From Streptomyces sp. NRRL F-5122 (GTDB lineage Bacteria; Actinomycetota; Actinomycetes; Streptomycetales; Streptomycetaceae), in contig NZ_LMWH01000117.1 in assembly GCF_001507435.1 (NCBI RefSeq), positions 81,898 to 145,897 of the forward strand: a DNA stretch of 64,000 nucleotides, in the 5' to 3' direction. How positions within the stretch are numbered: the stretch's first letter is position 1; every line of letters begins with the position of its first letter. The notes beneath the pieces were generated by a model. The model saw nothing but the letters and a program-made list of their open reading frames with translations, was not told the DNA's origin and made no database searches. The position numbers and the translations under genes were made by a program. Below, piece after piece: positions 59,843-64,000 of this stretch.

Positions 59843-60792
59843 GCCCGGCCGCCGGGCGTGCAACCCAGACTGAGTCGGCAGTGGACACACGGGATTGCAC
59901 CCGCCGCGTTCACAACCGTCCGACATGACACATGGAGAAGGCATACAGCAGGCCAACAGCGTTCGTACAGTACGTGCGTGCCGGACGCCGCGAAGACGAC
60001 GCACCGGCTTCGCGTACGGCGCGGCTCCGTGCGTACGGGAGGTCCCCGGTGTGCAGGTCACCCCGGCACCGGGGTGTCCGCAGTTCGCCGACGTTCTCTA
60101 CTGGGACAAGCCACGGCTGATCGCGTCTCGCGGCAGGGCTGTGGCCTACCTTGTCCGGTCCGGTGCCGACAAGGCAAGGCGCGTCGTGGGCTGGGACTCA
60201 TCCCCGTGTGGACCTACACCTGTTGTTCAACCGGACACCCCGCAACGCGGACTTCCACTCCGATTCGACGGGCTATCGACTCGGTCCGACGGTTGAGTCC
60301 CAAGCTGTGCCTGCAGGGCAGTTCTGACACCTCGCGTTGACGGCGGTCCACCTCCCACCGGTCACACCGTCCCATGCGTCGCCGAGCGCTGCCCGGCGAC
60401 GAGCGCGGAGGCCCCGCCGACGCGCAACAAGACACCGAGGCGCCCCGATCCCCCGCCGCGCCGACCGCCAGCCACAGCCCGCCTCACTTCCCTTTTTCTG
60501 TTCTGGGGTCGGCTGCGAGAGGTGCATAGGGGGATGTCGGGCTGCCGACCATGCTCGAATGCCGTGGTGGCCTGCGGATACTCCGTCAAGCGCAGGATGG
60601 GTGCGGACGGTTGTCGGCGGGGATGTCGGCGGGGTCTACCAAGGCGTTATGGGCGGGGTCGGGGGCGGGGTTATCGCATCGTGACGCTGGTCGGGCCCGG
60701 ATGGTCGAGGTCTTGGTCGGGGCCGGCTGCTGCTGTGGCCCTACACGCGGCGCCCAAGGGGTGGCGTCGCACGGTAGGGAGGGGACACAGCG
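59843..60792. other. Divergent intergenic stretch, about 950 bases
   Basis: It holds the upstream regions of the GH92 gene and of the replication-relaxation gene. Open plus-strand readings (for example FADVLYWDKPRLIASRGRAV near 60080-60140) are not followed by anything recognisable. A GGCGGGG-rich part lies at 60610-60680. I see no gene I can support. Confidence 0.35.
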
Positions 60793-61686
60793 ATGGTGAA
60801 CGGGGATGCGGGAGGCGGGGACCGGCTGGCACTGGCGGTCCTGGCGCAGCACCGGATGGCCACCACGCAGCAGGTGCACCTCATGATCTCGCCCGCTGCG
60901 CGGATCGAGCAGACCAGGCGGCGGCTGGTGAAGCTACGCGGTGAGGGCTTGATCGACCGTGTGACATTGCCGCAGGCCGGCCGGACGCGGGTGTGGTCCG
61001 TCACCCAATACGGCGCCGAGGTCGCCTCGGAATGGCCGGAGTTGCGGGACTGGCGGCCGCCGAGGCTGAGTGCGGATCGAACCGCTGCCCGGCTGCGTGT
61101 GTGGCACGCCCTGGTAGTGACGGAGACTGCCCTTGCGTTCGTGCAGGACGCACGACGCCGCGGGGACGTGTGCCAGCCGCTGGACTGGATCCCGGAGGTC
61201 TACCACTCGCTCGGGGGCGGCGAGGCCCTCACACCCGATGCCCTGCTGTACTACCGATGCCAGGCCAAGGACAGGGATGGGTGGTCAATGCTGCGGGCGT
61301 TCGTGGAGGTCGACCGGGCCACCCTGGGGCCCGAGCGCCTGGCCGCGAAAGTCAGCGCCTACGAACGGCTGTACCGGCACGTCCCCGCGGTTGTCGGCCG
61401 ACCCCGGCCCGGCAGCGAGCTACCGGTGGAGGAATGGCGGCGCCGGTATCCGGTGTTCCCGCGGGTGCTGTTCGTCCTTGACGGCACCGGGCCCACCGGC
61501 ATCGACAACCGCATCAGTGCCCTCCACGCAGGCGCCAAGCTCGCGCGAGCCGATTTTCTGCGCGATGTGCCCATGCTGGCCGCCCCCCTGACCGACGTAC
61601 TTCGAGGCGGCCTCTCTGCGCCCGTCTGGCGGCCCGTGACGGACCCGGGGCAGCAGGTCAGCTGGACGGACTCGCTGCGGGGCTGA
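60793..61686 (+). CDS. Replication-relaxation family protein
   Basis: A 297-residue protein of the replication-relaxation family. It has an N-terminal winged helix (LAVLAQHRMATTQQVHLMIS, then RRRLVKLRGEGLIDRVTL) and a C-terminal restriction-endonuclease-like fold with DALLYYRCQAKDRD, the helix-strand element FVEVDRATLGPERLAAKVSA and VLFVLDGTG. The E-V-D and later residues resemble the D-ExK type core common to this family. It is typical of actinomycete plasmids and integrative elements, near conjugation genes. The ATG at 60793 follows GGGAGGGG. Neighbours of the usual transfer type are not present here, so it is probably the remains of an integrated element. Confidence 0.8.
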   Translation: MVNGDAGGGDRLALAVLAQHRMATTQQVHLMISPAARIEQTRRRLVKLRGEGLIDRVTLPQAGRTRVWSVTQYGAEVASEWPELRDWRPPRLSADRTAARLRVWHALVVTETALAFVQDARRRGDVCQPLDWIPEVYHSLGGGEALTPDALLYYRCQAKDRDGWSMLRAFVEVDRATLGPERLAAKVSAYERLYRHVPAVVGRPRPGSELPVEEWRRRYPVFPRVLFVLDGTGPTGIDNRISALHAGAKLARADFLRDVPMLAAPLTDVLRGGLSAPVWRPVTDPGQQVSWTDSLRG

Positions 61687-61998
61687 CCGCACGCCCCCAT
61701 CCCTCAGGAGGAGAGGCCGTTGCGTTCGGGCCGATCAACGGCCCGGACGACGTGGCGATCGGCGTGATTGGTGGCCACCGGGCAGGAAAGGGCAGCACGA
61801 TCCGTCTGCAGACCCTAGATCTAGCTCAAGACTGTCCGCGCTCACTACCCCGAACTCGACGCACTCAACGGCATCGGGCCTAGGTGATCACTTCCCAGGG
61901 ATGCCTGCGGAGGGTGTGGGGTGGGCGGCGGCCAAAGCCACCGCGAGACGGTCATGCGGCGGGCGGCCGACCCTGGTTGTCGAGGTGGCAGCGGGCGG
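61687..61998. other. Stretch downstream of the replication-relaxation gene
   Basis: A short plus-strand reading DDVAIGVIGGHRAGKGSTIR near 61745-61805 resembles an interrupted P-loop-like start, but it breaks off. No gene supported. Confidence 0.3.
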
Positions 61999-62388
61999 TC
62001 AGGCGTCAGGGTCGACTTCGGGGTGCGTGAACCGCACGGGCTTGCCCAGCGACCGGGCACAGGCGATTTCGGCTCGGGTGCTGTCTCCGATGTAGTCGCC
62101 GACTACGAGCACCTCATCAGCGAGCCGGATCTTCGCCCGGTGCAGATCGTCGAGTCGAACCTTCAGCGCCTCGGCCTCGACAGGATCGGACCAAAGTTCG
62201 TGCGGCGACTTCATGTCACAGCCCGGTTTGACGACAATCTTTCCGGCTTTGGTCTCCCGCAGATCGGCCTCGGTCATCTCGGTCATGAAGCGGGTGGAGC
62301 CACAGATCACGACGATACGCGGGAGGCTCAACAGCTTCTTCGCGTCGGCGAGCTTTTCCTCGGGGGTGAGCAGTTGCGGGTATGACAC
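61999..62388 (-). CDS. Nucleoside 2-deoxyribosyltransferase-like (DUF4406-type) protein
   Basis: A 129-residue Rossmann-like protein. It has the N-terminal strand and loop RIVVICGSTRFMTEMTEADL, the middle VRLDDLHRAKIRLADEVLVV and the C-terminal GDYIGDSTRAEIACARSLGK, where the Asp/Glu-rich GxSTxxE motif matches the nucleoside deoxyribosyltransferase/DUF4406 family. Such proteins occur on phages and mobile elements and may act on nucleotides; exact reaction unknown. The GTG at 62388 follows AGGAGG. It lies antisense to and just before the IS982 remnant. Confidence 0.7.
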   Translation of the reverse strand: MSYPQLLTPEEKLADAKKLLSLPRIVVICGSTRFMTEMTEADLRETKAGKIVVKPGCDMKSPHELWSDPVEAEALKVRLDDLHRAKIRLADEVLVVGDYIGDSTRAEIACARSLGKPVRFTHPEVDPDA

Positions 62389-62458
62389 TGGTTCCTCCTG
62401 GTGGTGTGGTCCAAGGGGTGCCTGCGGAGACGAGAACGAGGGTGTCCAAGATCGTTTT

Positions 62459-62853
62459 GTGACGAACGATGTGGACACCCTCGCGACAGCACTCTATGCG
62501 CCGACCGACGACATGCTGAAGGAGCATCCCGACCTGGCGCCGTGGCGCCGCGGTCGGCTTTACGCCCCGCCTGAGCGATGCCGAACTGGTCACCCTCGCC
62601 ACGATGCAGGCCATACTCGGCTACACCTCCGAGGCCAAATGGCTCCGCCATGCCCGTGCCCACCTGCGCCACCTCTTCCCCTACCTGCCCCAGCAGCCCG
62701 GGTACAACAAGCGGCTGGGCAAGGCCGCCGGTCTGATGCGAAGCGTCAACCGGTTCCTGGCCACCACCTCGGTGTGGAGCGACGCCGTATGGGTCGTGGA
62801 CTCCACCCCGGTGGAATGCGGCCGTTCCCGCGAGACCGTCAAACGCTCCGATC
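62459..62853 (+). pseudogene. IS982-family transposase remnant
   Basis: Starts with a GTG at 62459 (TNDVDTLATALYAPTDDMLK). A frameshift near 62570 leads to the frame of 62604: ILGYTSEAKWLRHARAHLRH, then NRFLATTSVWSDAVWVVDST and PVECGRSRETVKRSD. This is the N-terminal half of IS982-type transposases including the first Asp (VDSTPVE). The reading stops abruptly near 62850, where a different gene begins. A 12-bp inverted repeat (62437-62448 with 62472-62483) sits across the start. Confidence 0.8.
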
Positions 62854-62856
62854 AGT

Positions 62857-63168
62857 GTGGTGGATCCCGCCGCACTGGCGGCGGCCCGCGCGGAACTCAC
62901 CGAGGCCTCCCACACCCCTGAATCCGCCGCCGCGGCGTCCTCCCTGGGGGCGCTCACCCTGCGAGAGGGCCTGTGTGTTCAGGTGCTGCGCGAGGGCCCG
63001 ATCGAGAACGAACCCTCAACGGTGGGCGCCCTCCACCGCCATCTCGACGTACAGGGCCTCGTCCCCGCGGGCAGGCACCACGAAATCTACCTCGTGCCGT
63101 CCCACACCGCTCCCCCGTCTGGGCTGCGCACCATCCTGCGCCAGCCGCTACGCCGATTGGGCCGGTGA
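62857..63168 (+). pseudogene. GyrI-like domain protein, truncated 5' end
   Basis: About 103 residues remain: LREGLCVQVLREGPIENEPS, then TVGALHRHLDVQGLVPAGRH followed by HEIYL and SGLRTILRQPLRRLGR with a stop. This is the C-terminal half of the GyrI-like small-molecule-binding family (pattern CaQvLHvGPy...GRHHEIYL...lrTvlR). The N-terminal half is missing and the gene begins exactly where the IS982 remnant ends. Confidence 0.7.
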
Positions 63169-63222
63169 ACCGGGCGCAAGGCAAACTCACCGCCGGCTGA
63201 ACGAACGCACGAAAACAACGTT

Positions 63223-63249
63223 CGCCCCGGCGGAGACTCCGTCGGGGCG
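63223..63249 (+). terminator. Hairpin downstream of the GyrI-like remnant
   Basis: CGCCCCGGCGGA (63223-63234) pairs with TCCGTCGGGGCG (63238-63249) with one G-T pair and a 3-base loop. Confidence 0.7.
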
Positions 63250-63399
63250 GACGGTCCTGATTCTGTAAGTACCGGTTCCGGACGGAGCGTTGAGCTCGGT
63301 CGGACTGTTCGAGTGCGGGGTTCGTGACGCCTCCTGTTGACCCCGCCGTCAAGGCCTTCCAAAAGACCGGCGGGCGGACCCTCGCGATGGGTGCGTGGC

Positions 63400-63615
63400 G
63401 GCCGCGCCGCATCGCTCCGCTTCGCCGAACAGGTGCCGTTCACCTCGCTGAACGCCCTGGAGGCCGTGGCGTGGCCGAACACCGAGTGGCCGGTGGCACA
63501 CTGCGCGGCAACCGCCCGGCAGGCCGCGAAATCGGGTGATCCCGTCACCGTCCTCTCACTCGATCCCCGGCTGTATGCAGGCACCGGCATTATTCCGCGC
63601 AACCCTGCAAAGTAA
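63400..63615 (+). pseudogene. Fragment of an unknown small protein
   Basis: The last part of a plus-strand frame, FAEQVPFTSLNALEAVAWPN then VTVLSLDPRLYAGTGIIPRN and a stop, looks like real protein (good codon bias, hydrophobic pattern). The part before it is Arg-rich noise. I cannot name the family; a PIN-like fold is only a guess. Confidence 0.35.
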
Positions 63616-63834
63616 CCACCAGCAGATACAGTTGGCGGAACTGTGCAGCGGCCCGGCACCCACGTGATCTCATCAGCCGGGTCCGCTCCCATAAGTAGAT
63701 CCGAGTACCGAAACGGCCGCCGCTGAGGCAGAATCCCCCGTATCCCCCGCCCTCATCTGGGGAAACGAGGGCGGGAAGCCTGAGGGGAGCCCGGGCTGCA
63801 AACCGCCCGCCGGCTCAGCGTTCGCCGCGTTTTC

Positions 63835-64000
63835 TGTCTCACCTTCGAAGTGGACTTCTTCGGGAAGCACGGCTTCGTGGAGATCGGTGAGACGCCCGTG
63901 AACACCGATGTGTACGCGGAGCTGATGCGTTCCTATGACGAGGGTGTGGCGGAGTTCCTCGGTCTCGAACGAGTGAAACCGAACACCTTGGGCAACAGCC
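63835..64000 (+). pseudogene. GNAT acetyltransferase fragment, runs off the window
   Basis: The frame reads CLTFEVDFFGKHGFVEIGET, then PVNTDVYAELMRSYDEGVAE followed by FLGLERVKPNTLGNS to the window end. The FF.KHGFVEIGE stretch is the usual Y/F.k.GF element near the end of GNAT domains. Upstream (before about 63835) no GNAT core is seen, so the 5' part is missing or in another place. The 3' end is outside the window. Confidence 0.6.

Noticed and set aside
57224..60340. A 1038-codon plus-strand frame across the GH92 5' half
   Set aside because: Antisense to GH92, no recognisable motif, low-complexity Val/Gly/Arg/Leu content.

Overview
The window looks like a stretch of Streptomyces (or a close relative) chromosome. 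It is very GC rich with strong third-position G/C bias, uses GTG and TTG starts, and carries large secreted glycosidases, an RHS toxin cassette and many decayed IS elements (IS5, IS1182, ISL3 and IS982 types). This mix is typical of the accessory arms of a linear actinomycete chromosome. No rRNA, tRNA or CRISPR array was seen.

Region 1 (1-21.3 kb) is a stress-tolerance island. It holds an FUSC-type membrane protein (cut by the window edge), a zinc formaldehyde-dehydrogenase-like enzyme, a four-helix membrane protein with a broken paralogue beside it, a UBP zinc-finger protein translationally coupled to a cNMP-binding/thioredoxin-reductase-like flavoprotein, a DUF1931 histone-fold protein and a DUF2267 protein. 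A minus-strand operon follows: dnaK-grpE-dnaJ-merR/cbpM-clpB-trx-(remnant)-hsp20-DUF2267, mostly with ATGA overlaps. A general stress protein (frameshifted) and a PucR/CdaR regulator close the island. The island holds two copies of one ancestral cluster that have decayed in complementary ways: a dnaK'-'trx fusion pseudogene lies beside the intact cNMP-TrxR gene, while the intact dnaK...trx operon ends in a stub of the same cNMP-TrxR gene.

Region 2 (21.6-25.9 kb) is a Tat-exported GH2 glycosidase with three F5/8C-like domains, two of them inserted in the middle of the enzyme.

Region 3 (26-32.5 kb) is a CHAT-TPR cassette. A membrane protein and a small Cys-rich protein diverge from a large TPR-CHAT protease-like protein, which is followed by a second TPR protein and then a GNAT.

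Region 4 (32.5-39.1 kb) is an IS graveyard (IS5, IS1182 with perfect terminal repeats, ISL3) around a secreted TPR protein, an orphan GHKL ATPase, an MFS exporter and a methyltransferase.

Region 5 (39.2-50.1 kb) is a LamG surface protein, a 2154-residue RHS protein with an unassigned C-terminal toxin-like tail, and a coupled lipoprotein that is the candidate immunity factor.

Region 6 (51-60 kb) is a hypothetical protein and a 2339-residue secreted GH92 protein fused to a PAP2 acid-phosphatase domain. The GH92 general-acid Glu appears to be Gln, which suggests action on mannose-1-phosphodiester glycans. The GH2 and GH92 genes share a LacI-type palindrome about 50 bp upstream of their starts.

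Region 7 (60.8-64 kb) holds mobile-element-like genes (replication-relaxation family, NDT/DUF4406-like) and broken genes (IS982, GyrI-like, GNAT).
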